Of a stretch of 34,837 bases of DNA, positions 16,206-27,422 are shown in pieces. Source of the DNA: Rhizobiales bacterium Ga0077556 (GTDB lineage: Bacteria > Pseudomonadota > Alphaproteobacteria > Rhizobiales > Phreatobacteraceae); NCBI GenBank assembly GCA_001464235.1, contig LNFH01000097.1:1-34837 (forward strand), written 5' to 3'. The stretch's first letter is position 1, and each line of letters starts with the position of its first letter. A program made the translations under genes and the position numbers. A model generated the notes under the pieces. The model was not told the origin of the DNA. It saw only the letters and a program-made list of their open reading frames with translations, and did not search any database.

Positions 16206-16583
16206 ATGACACCGACACCAACTGGGATCAGCGCCGCCGCCCGTCCGTTCGACGGCTCGGTGCACGTGCGGTTCCTCGACACGATGCTCGCGTCCACCGG
16301 CGACGCGGCGATGATCGAGGACGCCGACCGGGGGCCGCTCTATCTCATCCCCTTCGACGACGTCTATTTCACCTACCTGACGCGGACGGATGCCAGCGTC
16401 GACCATCCCGACCGCGGGCGGCTCGGGGTGTGGCGCGTCTCGGCGGGTGGCCGGGCCGAAGACGCCGTCATGTGGACGCTGGACGAGCCACCGCCGGAGC
16501 TCGCGCGCTTCGGCCGATTCGTCATCTTCGACGGCACCAAGGTCACGATCGAGGTCGTGCCCGCCGACGGCACCGTGGTCTGA
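16206..16583 (+). CDS. DUF427 domain protein
   Basis: A 125-residue soluble protein with the DUF427 core: PLYLIPFDDVYFTYLTRTD, a GVWRV segment, AEDAVMWTLDEPPPE and the closing GRFVIFDGTKVTIEV. Its biochemical function is unknown. ATG 16206 has GGAGG seven bases upstream. An EcfG-type promoter sits right before it, so it is probably a general-stress gene. The hybrid kinase gene follows after 136 bases in the same direction and could be read through. Confidence 0.75.
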   Translation: MTPTPTGISAAARPFDGSVHVRFLDTMLASTGDAAMIEDADRGPLYLIPFDDVYFTYLTRTDASVDHPDRGRLGVWRVSAGGRAEDAVMWTLDEPPPELARFGRFVIFDGTKVTIEVVPADGTVV

Positions 16584-16672
16584 CCGGGTAACCCGGCACC
16601 GGATGGCAGGTGGTTCGTCCCGCTGCGGCAACTGCCCGATGGCATCGCCGCTCAAAGCCCTCTACACCTGAG

Positions 16673-16695
16673 GTCGCGCGCGCCCCGGGCGCGAC
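16673..16695 (+). terminator. GC-rich hairpin between the DUF427 gene and the hybrid kinase gene
   Basis: GTCGCGC (16673-16679) pairs with GCGCGAC (16689-16695). There is no T run, so termination would be weak. It may separate or only attenuate transcription between the two genes. The rest of the 136-base gap shows nothing clear. Confidence 0.3.
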
Positions 16696-16719
16696 GCGGA
16701 ATACGCAGGGCGAGGCAGA

Positions 16720-19677
<2,958 letters not shown>

Positions 19678-19720
19678 GAGGCCGTGACACCCCCGTGCAG
19701 AATGGCGATGTCGCGGCCCT

Positions 19721-19745
19721 GGAACCACCCCGCCCCAGGCCCGTT
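19721..19745 (+). promoter_or_regulatory. EcfG-type general-stress promoter of the HWE kinase gene
   Basis: GGAAC (19721-19725), 16 bases, then CGTT (19742-19745), an exact consensus match, 30 bases before the kinase ATG. It lies in the only gap between the two kinase genes, so the HWE kinase can be expressed on its own under general stress. Confidence 0.65.
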
Positions 19746-19775
19746 GATCATCTCTGATCGGACGCCCGGGTACGC

Positions 19776-21272
19776 ATGACTGATGATCGTCACTTTCTGG
19801 CCGGCGGGGGGCAGATGGGAGCGCTGATGCGGGCCCATGACTGGGCCGCGACCGCGTTCGGACAGCCGGCCGACTGGGCAGCCGAACTCAAGGTTCTGGC
19901 GGCTTTCGTCCTCGCCAGCCCGCAGCCGATGATGATCTGGTGGGGCCCCGATCTTCTGCAGATCTACAACGACGCCTTCGCCGGCCTGATGGGCCCCGAG
20001 CGCCATCCCGGCGCCTTCGGGGCCGCCGCGCAGCACAGCTGGAGCGAGATCTGGTCGACCCTCGGGCCGCAGGTCGCCCATGTCCTCGCCGGCGGCGAGC
20101 CGCGGCTGAACGAGGAGGAGCTGATCCAGATCACGCGGTTCGGCGCGCGGCGGAGCGTATGGTGGACCTACGGCTTCTCGCCGATCGTGGTCGCCGGAAC
20201 GGTGGCCGGCGTCGTCCTCACCTGCCAGGAGGTGACCGCCCGCCAGAGGCTGACCAACCGCATCCGCCACCAGTCGGAGCGCTTCCAGCAGCTCTTCGAA
20301 CAGGCGCCGGGCTTCATCGCCATCCTGCTCGGGCCGCAGCACGTCTTCCAGTTCGCCAACGCCGCCTACCGGACCCTCGTCGGCAACCGTCCGCTGATCG
20401 GCAAGCCGGTGGCCGACATCCTGCCCGAGGCCTCGGCCCAGGGCTTCGTGGCGCGCCTCGACGAGGTCTATGCCAGCGGCGAGCTGCACGCCGGACGCCG
20501 GGTGCCGCTGACGCTCACCGACGGCGACGGCACGGAGCGGGACTACGTCCTCGACGTCATCTACCAGCCGATCGTCGACGACGACGGTCAGGTCGCAGGC
20601 GTCTTCATCCAGGGACATGACGTCACGGCCCATGCGGCGGCCGAGAAGAACCTGACGCTGATCAACCACGAGCTCAAGCACCGGGTGAAGAACACGCTGG
20701 CGGTGACGACGGGCATCGTCAACCAGACGCTGCGCAACCGCGGCAACGACGAGCTCCTCACTACGCTGCGCGCCCGGATCAGCGCCTATGCCCGCGCCCA
20801 CGACATCCTCGCGCCCCAGACCTGGGCGACGGGAACGGTGCATGGCGCCGTCATGTCGGCCGTCCAGACGTTCCGCGCCCAGGGCGGCTCCTTCACCATC
20901 GAGGGGCCGGACCTCACCCTCGGATCGCGCCAGGTCCTCTCGCTCGCCCTCGCCGTTCACGAACTCGCCGTCAACGCCCGGCGCTACGGCGCGCTGTCGC
21001 GCCCCGGCGGCAGCGTCGACATCCGCTGGATGCTGCACGATCCCGAGGGAGAGCCGAAGTTCGATTTCTCGTGGAAGGAGAGCGGCGGCCCGCCTTGCAG
21101 CGAGCCGGAGCGCCACGGCTTCGGCCTGCATCTGGTCTCGCGGGTGCTGGCAGCCGATTTCGACGCCACGACGTCGATCGCCTTTCCCCCCTCCGGCCTC
21201 ATCTTCACGATGCTGGCGCTCGGCCCGTCCCTGCGCCCGCCCGATCCGGACGGTTTCTTCGCCAAGCTCTGA
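19776..21272 (+). CDS. HWE-family sensor histidine kinase with two PAS-type domains
   Basis: A 498-residue cytoplasmic kinase. Residues 25-160 form a PAS-like domain (MMIWWGPDLLQIYNDAFAGLMG) and residues 165-285 a second PAS (FEQAPGFIAILLGPQHVFQFANAAYR). The catalytic part has HWE hallmarks: phospho-acceptor H302 in NHELKHRVKNTLAV, the N-box HELAVNARRYGALS, and the Trp-x-Glu motif in FSWKESGGPP. HWE/HisKA2 kinases in alphaproteobacteria often feed the PhyR-NepR-EcfG general stress cascade. The EcfG-type promoter in front of this gene fits a feedback role, but no PhyR or NepR gene is in the window. It has no receiver domain and no TM helix. The Shine-Dalgarno before ATG 19776 is weak. Confidence 0.92.
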   Translation: MTDDRHFLAGGGQMGALMRAHDWAATAFGQPADWAAELKVLAAFVLASPQPMMIWWGPDLLQIYNDAFAGLMGPERHPGAFGAAAQHSWSEIWSTLGPQVAHVLAGGEPRLNEEELIQITRFGARRSVWWTYGFSPIVVAGTVAGVVLTCQEVTARQRLTNRIRHQSERFQQLFEQAPGFIAILLGPQHVFQFANAAYRTLVGNRPLIGKPVADILPEASAQGFVARLDEVYASGELHAGRRVPLTLTDGDGTERDYVLDVIYQPIVDDDGQVAGVFIQGHDVTAHAAAEKNLTLINHELKHRVKNTLAVTTGIVNQTLRNRGNDELLTTLRARISAYARAHDILAPQTWATGTVHGAVMSAVQTFRAQGGSFTIEGPDLTLGSRQVLSLALAVHELAVNARRYGALSRPGGSVDIRWMLHDPEGEPKFDFSWKESGGPPCSEPERHGFGLHLVSRVLAADFDATTSIAFPPSGLIFTMLALGPSLRPPDPDGFFAKL

Positions 21273-21278
21273 TGGGGG

Positions 21279-21303
21279 CCGGCGCGGATCGTCTCCGCGC
21301 CGG
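21279..21303. terminator. Hairpin between convergent genes
   Basis: A perfect 10-bp GC-rich stem (21279-21288 with 21294-21303) and a 5-base loop lie between the kinase stop and the end of the convergent TRAP binding-protein gene. It has no T run on the plus strand and is likely a shared terminator. Confidence 0.6.
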
Positions 21304-21310
21304 ACCTGTG

Positions 21311-22399
21311 TCAGCCGCGCTGCCTGAGGCGCAGCATCATGGTGTCGAAGGAATATTCCGCCACCTGCCACCACAGGTATTCCTCGTTGCGGAACGCGCG
21401 CATGTGCTCGTAGATCCGCTTGAAGTCGGCATTGCCCTTCGACAGGTCGTCATAGATCTCGTTCGCCGCCTTGTAGGCCGCGTCGAGGATCTCCGGGCTG
21501 AAGGCGCGCAGCTGCGCGCCGGCCGCCACCAGCCTGCGCAGGGCTGCCGGGTTGCGGGCGTCGTAGATGGCCGTCATGTCCATGTTGTTGGCGGCCGCCG
21601 CGTTGTTGAAGATCTGCTGATAGGACTTCGGCAGCGCGTTCCACTTGTCGGTGCCGATCCAGTAGTGGACCGTCGGCGCGCCTTCCCAGAAGCCGGGATA
21701 GTAGTAGTAGGGAGCGACCCGGACGAAGGCGAGCTTCTCGTCGTCATAGGGGCCGACCCACTCCGCCGCGTCGATGACGCCGCGCTCCAGCGAGGAATAG
21801 GTATCGCCGCCGGGGATCTGCTGCGGCACGACGCCGAGCTTGGCCACAACCTGTCCGGCGAGGCCGGCGATGCGGAACTTCAGGCCCTTCAGGTCCTCGA
21901 GCGTGCGGACCTCCCTGCGGAACCAGCCGCCCATCTGCGTGCCGGTATTGCCGCCGGGCACCGTGTGGACGTTGTACTTCTTGACGTAGTCGTTGATGAG
22001 CTGCTGCCCGCCGCCCTGGTAGAGCCAGGCGTTGCGCTGCCGCACGTTCATGATGAAGGGGATGTCGGCCATCAGCGCCAGGACCGGGTCCTTGCCGACG
22101 AAGTAGTAGCCGGGCGACTGGCACATCTCGATCGTGCCGGCCGAAACGGCGTCGAGCGTCTGGAAGGCGCCGACGATCTCGCCCGCCGCGAAGCACTGGA
22201 TCTTGAAGCGCCCGTCGGTCGCTTCCGCGATCTGCTTGGTCATCGTGTCGAGCGGACCGTAGAGCGCGTCCAGCGATTTCGGGAAGGAGGAGGCACAGCG
22301 CCAGCTGACCTCCGGCATGGTCTGGGCGATGGCCGGTGCCGCGACCGCGGCGCCGGCGACGCCGGCCGCACTTCCCGCCATGAATGTCCTGCGTTTCAT
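21311..22399 (-). CDS. TRAP-type periplasmic binding protein (DctP family), Tat-type signal
   Basis: A 362-residue DctP-family binding protein. The N-terminus MKRRTFMAGSAAG with AAPAIAQ is a twin-arginine type signal. Then come SWRCASSFPKSLDALYGPL, IEMCQSPGYYFVGKDP, LKGLKFRIAGLAGQVVAKLG (the conserved carboxylate-binding Arg region) and DAAEWVGPYDDEKLAFVRVAP, a pattern like TakP-type proteins for 2-oxo or other organic acids. No dctQ/dctM membrane genes are near, so the partner is elsewhere. GGAGG lies before ATG 22399. It follows the TctC gene on the same strand after a 193-base gap with a hairpin, so it may have its own promoter. The ligand could be an aromatic acid, given the neighbours (inference). 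Confidence 0.88.
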   Translation of the reverse strand: MKRRTFMAGSAAGVAGAAVAAPAIAQTMPEVSWRCASSFPKSLDALYGPLDTMTKQIAEATDGRFKIQCFAAGEIVGAFQTLDAVSAGTIEMCQSPGYYFVGKDPVLALMADIPFIMNVRQRNAWLYQGGGQQLINDYVKKYNVHTVPGGNTGTQMGGWFRREVRTLEDLKGLKFRIAGLAGQVVAKLGVVPQQIPGGDTYSSLERGVIDAAEWVGPYDDEKLAFVRVAPYYYYPGFWEGAPTVHYWIGTDKWNALPKSYQQIFNNAAAANNMDMTAIYDARNPAALRRLVAAGAQLRAFSPEILDAAYKAANEIYDDLSKGNADFKRIYEHMRAFRNEEYLWWQVAEYSFDTMMLRLRQRG

Positions 22400-22551
22400 C
22401 TCGTTCCTCCATTCGTCCGCGATTGTGATTGTGATGCGGATCGCGGGGTTGTCCCCCGTCGGACGAGACTAGCGCCTGGCTCACGCCTTCCGGCATGGCC
22501 CCAGCGAATGGACGACATGCGCGGACAATACGCGGCGTTTGCATGTGATTT

Positions 22552-22583
22552 GCGGCGGGCGGGACGGTGGTCCGGCCCGCCGC
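22552..22583 (-). terminator. Hairpin after the TctC gene
   Basis: GCGGCGGGC (22552-22560) pairs with GCCCGCCGC (22575-22583), and the loop itself can pair further (GGAC/GTCC). It sits nine bases past the TctC stop on the minus strand. No U run follows, so it may be a partial terminator. Confidence 0.45.
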
Positions 22584-22592
22584 GGTGTCGGG

Positions 22593-23579
22593 TTACTCCT
22601 CCAGCGAGAAGCCAGAGGCCTTGACGATCGGCGCCCAGGTCTGGCGGGCCCGCTCGAGATAGGCCGCATAGTCCGGCGGCGACATGGTGAAGGGCTCCTG
22701 TCCGACCGCCCTCAGCGTGTCGCGGGTGGCGGGCACCTTCACCGCCTCCGCCACGAAGCCGGCGATCTGCGCGGCGAGCGCCGGTGCCGTGGCTTTCGGC
22801 ATGAAGCAGCCGAACGTGTCGCGTCCCACCACCTGCGTGAACCCCTGCTCGGCGAAGGTCGGCACGTTCGGCAGGAAGGCCGACCGCTCACGGTCCGACA
22901 CGCCGATGACCCTGAGCGCGCCGGAAGCGGCGTGGGGCACATAGTCGCCGATCGGCGTGATGGTGGAGGCGACGTGGCCGCCGAGCAGGTCCTGGATCGC
23001 CGGCGTCGAGCCGCGATAGGGGACGTGGCGCAGCGGCACGCCGGCGGCGGCGACCAGCAGCTCGCCGAGGAAGTGCGGCGTCGAGCCTGCCGCCGGCGAG
23101 CCGAAGGCGGCCCGCGTCGGATTGGCCTTGGCCCACGCGATGAAGCCCGCCACGTCCTTCACCTCGGCCGGCACCATCGAGCCCACCGCGAGGGCGAAGA
23201 CCGCATAGGTCGCCGGCGTCACCGGCGTCACGTCGGTCGCGGCGTTGTAGGCGAGCTTCCTGTAGACGCTCGGATAGATGGTGAACATCGCGTCCGGGCT
23301 GACGAGGATGGTGCGGCCGTCGGCGGGCGCCTCCATCAGCGCCTGGATGGCGATCTTGGCGGCGGCGCCGGGCCGGTTTTCGACCACGAAACTGTCGGCG
23401 ACCGAGCCCTTCAGGCTCTCGGCGAGGCGCCGCGCCAGCGTGTCGGTGGGTCCGCCGGCCGGAAAGCCGACGAGGATGCGCCCGTTGCCGCGCACCAGCT
23501 GGGCGGGGGCGGGCAGGGTGGATGCGGTCAGGGCTGCGGCCGACAGGCCGAGCATGCGGCGGCGATTCATGGACGTCAT
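22593..23579 (-). CDS. TctC/Bug-family periplasmic binding protein
   Basis: A 328-residue TctC-type protein with signal peptide (MNRRRMLGLSAAALTASTLPAPA), ILVGFPAGGPTDTLAR, VVENRPGAAAKIA, HVPYRGSTPAIQDLLGG and VPTFAEQGF. GGAGG lies four bases before ATG 23579; a second in-frame ATG at 23570 is possible. It follows the amidohydrolase gene after 91 bases on the same strand and is probably the last gene of the hydroxycinnamate-type operon. It may bind the aromatic acid for uptake, though no TctA/TctB is present. It is distinct in sequence from the TctC protein at 15103-16068. Confidence 0.85.
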   Translation of the reverse strand: MTSMNRRRMLGLSAAALTASTLPAPAQLVRGNGRILVGFPAGGPTDTLARRLAESLKGSVADSFVVENRPGAAAKIAIQALMEAPADGRTILVSPDAMFTIYPSVYRKLAYNAATDVTPVTPATYAVFALAVGSMVPAEVKDVAGFIAWAKANPTRAAFGSPAAGSTPHFLGELLVAAAGVPLRHVPYRGSTPAIQDLLGGHVASTITPIGDYVPHAASGALRVIGVSDRERSAFLPNVPTFAEQGFTQVVGRDTFGCFMPKATAPALAAQIAGFVAEAVKVPATRDTLRAVGQEPFTMSPPDYAAYLERARQTWAPIVKASGFSLEE

Positions 23580-23670
23580 GGGTTCCTCCCTCTGGTGGCG
23601 GCGGTGGCGCCGGCTTCTCCTGGCCGGTCGACCGCACGGGTCTTGGCATGTCCTCCTGCGGGGCCGGGTC

Positions 23671-24537
23671 TCAACTGCCGAGGCCGAGCACCCGCATGGC
23701 ATTCTTCTTCATGATCAGGTCGTGCACCTCCGGCTTGAAGCCCACCTCGGCGAACTGGGCGAGCCAGCGCTCCGGCGCGATCAGCGGAAAATCCGAACCG
23801 AACAGCATCTTGGTGCGCAACTGCGCATTCGCATACTGGACGATCTGCGGCGGGAAGTATTTCGGCATCCACCCCGACAGGTCGATGTAGACGTTGGGCT
23901 TGTGCAGGGCCATGGACAGCGCCTCGTCGGTCCAGGGCCAGGACGGATGCGCCAGCACTATCGTCATGTCGGGGAAGTCCACCGCCACGTCGTCGACGTG
24001 GATCGGCTGGGAATACTTGAGCCTCATGCCGCCGCCGCCGCGCATGCCGGTGCCGATGCCGGAATGGCCGGTGTGGAAGATGGCCGGCATCTTGTGGTGG
24101 GCGATGACCTCGTAGAGCTGGTAAGCCATCCGATCGTTCGGATAGAAGCCCTGGCATGTCGGGTGGAACTTGAAGCCCTTGACCACGCCGCCCTTGATCA
24201 GGTCCTCCGCCTCGCGCGCGCCGAGCCGGCCCTTGTGAGGGTCGATGGAGGCGAAGGCGATCATCATGTCGGCATTGTCGCGCGCCGCGTCGGCGATCTC
24301 GTCGTTCGGGATGCGCCGGTTGCCGATCTGCGTCTCGGTGTCGACGGTGAACATGACGAGGCCGATCTTCTGCGCCCGGTAATGCGCGATGGTCTCGGCG
24401 ATGGTCGGCCGCTTTCCGACCTTGAAATACTTGCCCGCCGCCTCCTCGTAGGGCGCCCAGTAGGGATCGGGCTCCTGCCGGCACGAGACCTCGGCATGGG
24501 TGTGGATGTCGATGGCGACGAGATCGTCGACCTTCAT
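23671..24537 (-). CDS. Amidohydrolase-2 family metal-dependent hydrolase or decarboxylase
   Basis: A 288-residue TIM-barrel protein of the amidohydrolase-2 (ACMSD-like) family. Metal ligands are visible as IDIHTHAE near the N-terminus, KGFKFHPTCQGF, IFHTGHSG, IVLAHPSWPW and LFGSDFPL near the C-terminus. Members decarboxylate, hydrate or hydrolyse carboxylated ring or chain compounds. The ATG overlaps the stop of the CoA-ligase gene (24534-24537), so the two act together. An amidohydrolase of this class also occurs in the hydroxycinnamate (cou) cluster of Rhodococcus. By analogy it may process the side-chain-shortened product, but the exact reaction here is unknown. Confidence 0.85.
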   Translation of the reverse strand: MKVDDLVAIDIHTHAEVSCRQEPDPYWAPYEEAAGKYFKVGKRPTIAETIAHYRAQKIGLVMFTVDTETQIGNRRIPNDEIADAARDNADMMIAFASIDPHKGRLGAREAEDLIKGGVVKGFKFHPTCQGFYPNDRMAYQLYEVIAHHKMPAIFHTGHSGIGTGMRGGGGMRLKYSQPIHVDDVAVDFPDMTIVLAHPSWPWTDEALSMALHKPNVYIDLSGWMPKYFPPQIVQYANAQLRTKMLFGSDFPLIAPERWLAQFAEVGFKPEVHDLIMKKNAMRVLGLGS

Positions 24538-26417
24538 GGGGCCTCTCCTGCACGGATATCGAGAGCAATGATGCCGGGCGGCGGCGCCGCGGCATGGAGC
24601 GCGGCGACGAGCGCCTTGCGCCGGCCGAGCACGGCGCGCTGGTTGATGGAGCCCTTGTCGGTCAGTTCGCCGTGCTCCAGCGAGGGCGGATCGTCGAGGA
24701 TCTGCGCCCGCACGACACGGTTCGACGAGCCGGTGGCCTCCTTGGCGAGGCCCGCGAGGCGCCGCGTGACCTCGGCCACCAGCCCCTCGTGGGTCAGCAG
24801 GGCGGGATCGCCGGCCTTCAGTCCCGTGAAGGCGGCGCAGGCCTCGCGGTCGGGCACCAGCAGCACGCCGACCTCGTCGCGGTCGTGGCCGGTGATGACG
24901 GTGTCGCGGATCAGCGGGTCGAGGGCGGAGTTGAGGACATGGCGGAGCGGGCCGACGCTGACCCAGGTGCCGGTCGCGAGCTTGAAATCCTCCGACAGGC
25001 GGCCGTCGAACAGGAACCCCTTCGACAGGTCCTCCGGATCGGCATAAGCCACCGCATCGCCGAAGCAGTAGTAGCCTTCCTCGTCGAAGACCTTGGCGGT
25101 GAGGTCCGGCCGCCGCCAGTAGCCCGGCGTCACCGTTTCCGCCTTCACGCGCGCCTCGAGCTTCGCCCCCGCCGGGACGAGCTTCAGCGTCACGCCCACC
25201 ATGGGCAGGCCGATGGCGCCCGCCTGGCCGGTGGTGCGCAGGTTCATGATGGCGGAGGGCGCCGTCTCCGTCGCGCCGAGCCCGGTGACGAAGGGCACGT
25301 CGCGGCCGACGGCCTCGCGGGCGAGGGCGCGATAGCCGTCCCAGACCGGCTGGGCGAGGCCTGCGCCGGCATAGAACAACATTTCGAGGCGGCTGAAGAA
25401 GTGACGGGCGAAGGCCGGGTCCGCCTGGAGATGGGGCAGGAGGGCCTCGTAGCCCTTCGGCACGTTGAAATAGGCGGTGGGCGCGATCTCCCTGAGGTTG
25501 CGCACGGTCGGCAGGATGCCCGCCGCCACCGGCTTGCCCTCGTCGAGATGGAGCGTGCCGCCGTGGGTCAGCACCATGCCGAAATTGTGGTTCGAGCCGA
25601 AGGTGTGGTTCCACGGCAGCCAGTCGACGAAGACCGGCGGCGTCTCCGCGAGGAAGGGGAAGCACTGCTCCAGCATCACCTGATTGGCCATCAGCATGCG
25701 CTGGGTGTTGATGACGGCCTTCGGCTCGCCGGTCGAACCCGAGGTGAGGAGGAACTTCGCGATGGTGTCGGGCCCGACCGCCGCGTGGGCGGCGTCGACC
25801 GCGGGGTCCGCAGCATCGCCCGCCAGAGCCGCCAGCGACACCGCGCCCACCGCCTCCGCGCCGCGCGCCGCGACGATGACGCGTCCCTCGCCGGCGACCG
25901 CCGCGAGCGCCGCCCGGAACGGCCCGGCATCGGCGACGAAGACGAGGCCCGGCGTCAGCAGGTCGATGCAGTACGACAGCTTGCCGAAGTCCCGCGCCAC
26001 CAGGCTGTAGGGCGGTGAGATCGGCGCATAGGGCACGCCGATCATCATCGCCGCGAGGGCGATCAGCGCGTGGTCGATGCTGTTGCCGGAGAGGATGGCG
26101 ACCGGCCGCTCGGCCGAGAGGTCGTGGCGCAGCAGGCCAGCGGCGAGGCTTCGGACCTGACGGAGCGTCTCGGCATAGGTCAGCCGCCGCCAGGCGCCGT
26201 CCGGCCCGCGTTCGGCAAGGAAGGTGCGATCGGGCGCTGCCGCCGCCCAGTGCACCAGCCGGTCGGTGAGGGCGCGCGGATAGGGGCCGAGCCCCTGCCG
26301 CACGGTGACGAGACGCGCGCCGTCCGCCCGGTCCTCGACCAGGGGATCGAGGGTGCCGAGCCGGTGCCAGCCATGGCTGTCCGCGGCTTCCATCGGGCGG
26401 GGGGCGACACGCGACAT
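24534..26417 (-). CDS. Feruloyl-CoA synthetase-like aryl-CoA ligase
   Basis: A 627-residue AMP-forming acyl-CoA ligase. The N-terminus (LGPYPRALTDRLVHWAAAAPDRTFLAER) and VPYAPISPPYSLVARDFGKL are typical of feruloyl/p-coumaroyl-CoA synthetases. The P-loop is LLTSGSTGEPKAV, the motif GLGATETAPS follows, then GYYCFGDAVAY, DGRLSEDFKLATGTWVSVG, and the catalytic Lys region LTDKGSINQRAVL near the C-terminus. It activates a hydroxycinnamic acid to its CoA thioester with ATP. ATG 26417 has GGAGG before it. The gene follows the crotonase by 89 bases and overlaps the amidohydrolase gene. Ferulate, p-coumarate or a related acid is the likely substrate; exact specificity is not visible. Confidence 0.85.
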   Translation of the reverse strand: MSRVAPRPMEAADSHGWHRLGTLDPLVEDRADGARLVTVRQGLGPYPRALTDRLVHWAAAAPDRTFLAERGPDGAWRRLTYAETLRQVRSLAAGLLRHDLSAERPVAILSGNSIDHALIALAAMMIGVPYAPISPPYSLVARDFGKLSYCIDLLTPGLVFVADAGPFRAALAAVAGEGRVIVAARGAEAVGAVSLAALAGDAADPAVDAAHAAVGPDTIAKFLLTSGSTGEPKAVINTQRMLMANQVMLEQCFPFLAETPPVFVDWLPWNHTFGSNHNFGMVLTHGGTLHLDEGKPVAAGILPTVRNLREIAPTAYFNVPKGYEALLPHLQADPAFARHFFSRLEMLFYAGAGLAQPVWDGYRALAREAVGRDVPFVTGLGATETAPSAIMNLRTTGQAGAIGLPMVGVTLKLVPAGAKLEARVKAETVTPGYWRRPDLTAKVFDEEGYYCFGDAVAYADPEDLSKGFLFDGRLSEDFKLATGTWVSVGPLRHVLNSALDPLIRDTVITGHDRDEVGVLLVPDREACAAFTGLKAGDPALLTHEGLVAEVTRRLAGLAKEATGSSNRVVRAQILDDPPSLEHGELTDKGSINQRAVLGRRKALVAALHAAAPPPGIIALDIRAGEAP

Positions 26418-26506
26418 CGAGAGCCTCCGGGGGTGCCGATCGCGGCGGGATGAGGCGATGGTTTCAGGACATGCACTGGACCGGGCCTGGGGGCGGCCCT
26501 GGTCGG

Positions 26507-27313
26507 TCAGCCGGGACGGGCGACCTTCGCCGCCTTCTTGGCCAGGAAGTCGCGCACGCGCTCCTTGGCCTCGGGCATGGTCTGCGCGGTCGAGGCCATC
26601 AGCGCCTCGGTGAGGTAGCCGATATGGGGGTCGGCCTCCGCGATGCGGGGCAGGGCGTGGATCACCGCGAACCGGGTCATGTCGGCGATCCCGGCGGCCT
26701 TGCGCGCCAGCTCCATGGCGAGCGGCAGGCCGGCGCCGTCGTCGACGAGATACTGGCATGCACCGGCCGTCCGGGCCTCTTCGGCGGAGAGCGTGCGCCC
26801 GGTGAGCATCATGTCCTGCACGAGCGGCGTACCGATCAGCCGGGGAATGCGGACCGATCCGCCGCCGCCGAGGAAGATGCCGCGCTGCCCCTCGGGCAGG
26901 GCGAAGAACGCGGATCGCTCGGCGATGCGCACATGGGTGGCGGCGGCGAGCTCGAAACCGCCGCCGACGACGGCGCCGTGCAGCACCGAGAAGACCGGCA
27001 CGCGGCCGTACTGGAGGTCCTGGAACGAGCGGTGCCAGCCGAGGGAATGCTGGATGGCGGCAGCGAGATCCGGTTCGCCGTCCACCTCGCCGAGGTCGAG
27101 CCCGGCGCAGAAATGGTCACCCTCGCCGTGGATGACCACCGCCCGGATGGCGGCCGGAAAGCCGGTGACGGCTTTCGACAGGCCGGCCACCATGGCCTCG
27201 TTCAGCGCGTTGCGCTTGGCGGGGCGCGACAGCCGGATGACGGCCACGGCGCCGTCCACATGGACCGAGAGGCCCGCATTGGGTGACTGGACTGACAAGA
27301 GCGCCGCTCCCAC
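26507..27313 (-). CDS. Enoyl-CoA hydratase/isomerase (crotonase) family protein
   Basis: A 268-residue crotonase. Oxyanion-hole segments are HFCAGLDLGEV and HGAVVGGGFELAAATHVRIAE. The second acidic site region is FFALPEGQRGIFLGGGGSVRIPRLIG. With the adjacent aryl-CoA synthetase it probably hydrates the hydroxycinnamoyl-CoA double bond. Whether it also cleaves to an aldehyde, as feruloyl-CoA hydratase-lyase does, cannot be told, and no vanillin-type dehydrogenase is nearby. The start is uncertain: the GTG at 27313 lacks a ribosome site, while a TTG at 27298 has GGGAG eight bases upstream. It is the first gene of the operon, divergent from marR. Confidence 0.85.
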   Translation of the reverse strand: MGAALLSVQSPNAGLSVHVDGAVAVIRLSRPAKRNALNEAMVAGLSKAVTGFPAAIRAVVIHGEGDHFCAGLDLGEVDGEPDLAAAIQHSLGWHRSFQDLQYGRVPVFSVLHGAVVGGGFELAAATHVRIAERSAFFALPEGQRGIFLGGGGSVRIPRLIGTPLVQDMMLTGRTLSAEEARTAGACQYLVDDGAGLPLAMELARKAAGIADMTRFAVIHALPRIAEADPHIGYLTEALMASTAQTMPEAKERVRDFLAKKAAKVARPG

Positions 27314-27326
27314 GGAACCGTTTTTG

Positions 27327-27368
27327 GTTATTGAGGATAACTATTTTCCGCCGCCGCGCTTGTGTCAA
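27327..27368 (-). promoter_or_regulatory. Crotonase-operon promoter with inverted-repeat operator over the -10 box
   Basis: On the minus strand a perfect TTGACA (27363-27368), a 17-base spacer and AATAGT (27340-27345) make a good promoter. A perfect inverted repeat, GTTAT-TGAGG-ATAAC (27327-27341), overlaps the -10 and the start point. It lies in the gap between the operon and the divergent MarR gene, where MarR-family hydroxycinnamate repressors bind. Binding by this MarR protein is inference. Confidence 0.65.
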
Positions 27369-27422
27369 TGGGGCAGGGCCTTTACCGATCGGCACGCGGT
27401 GACGCAGCTTCGCGAGGTGGTG

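Noticed and set aside
27313-27335. GGAAC before marR as an EcfG-type promoter
   Set aside because: No CGTT at 16-17 bases from it; the site overlaps the crotonase start region instead.
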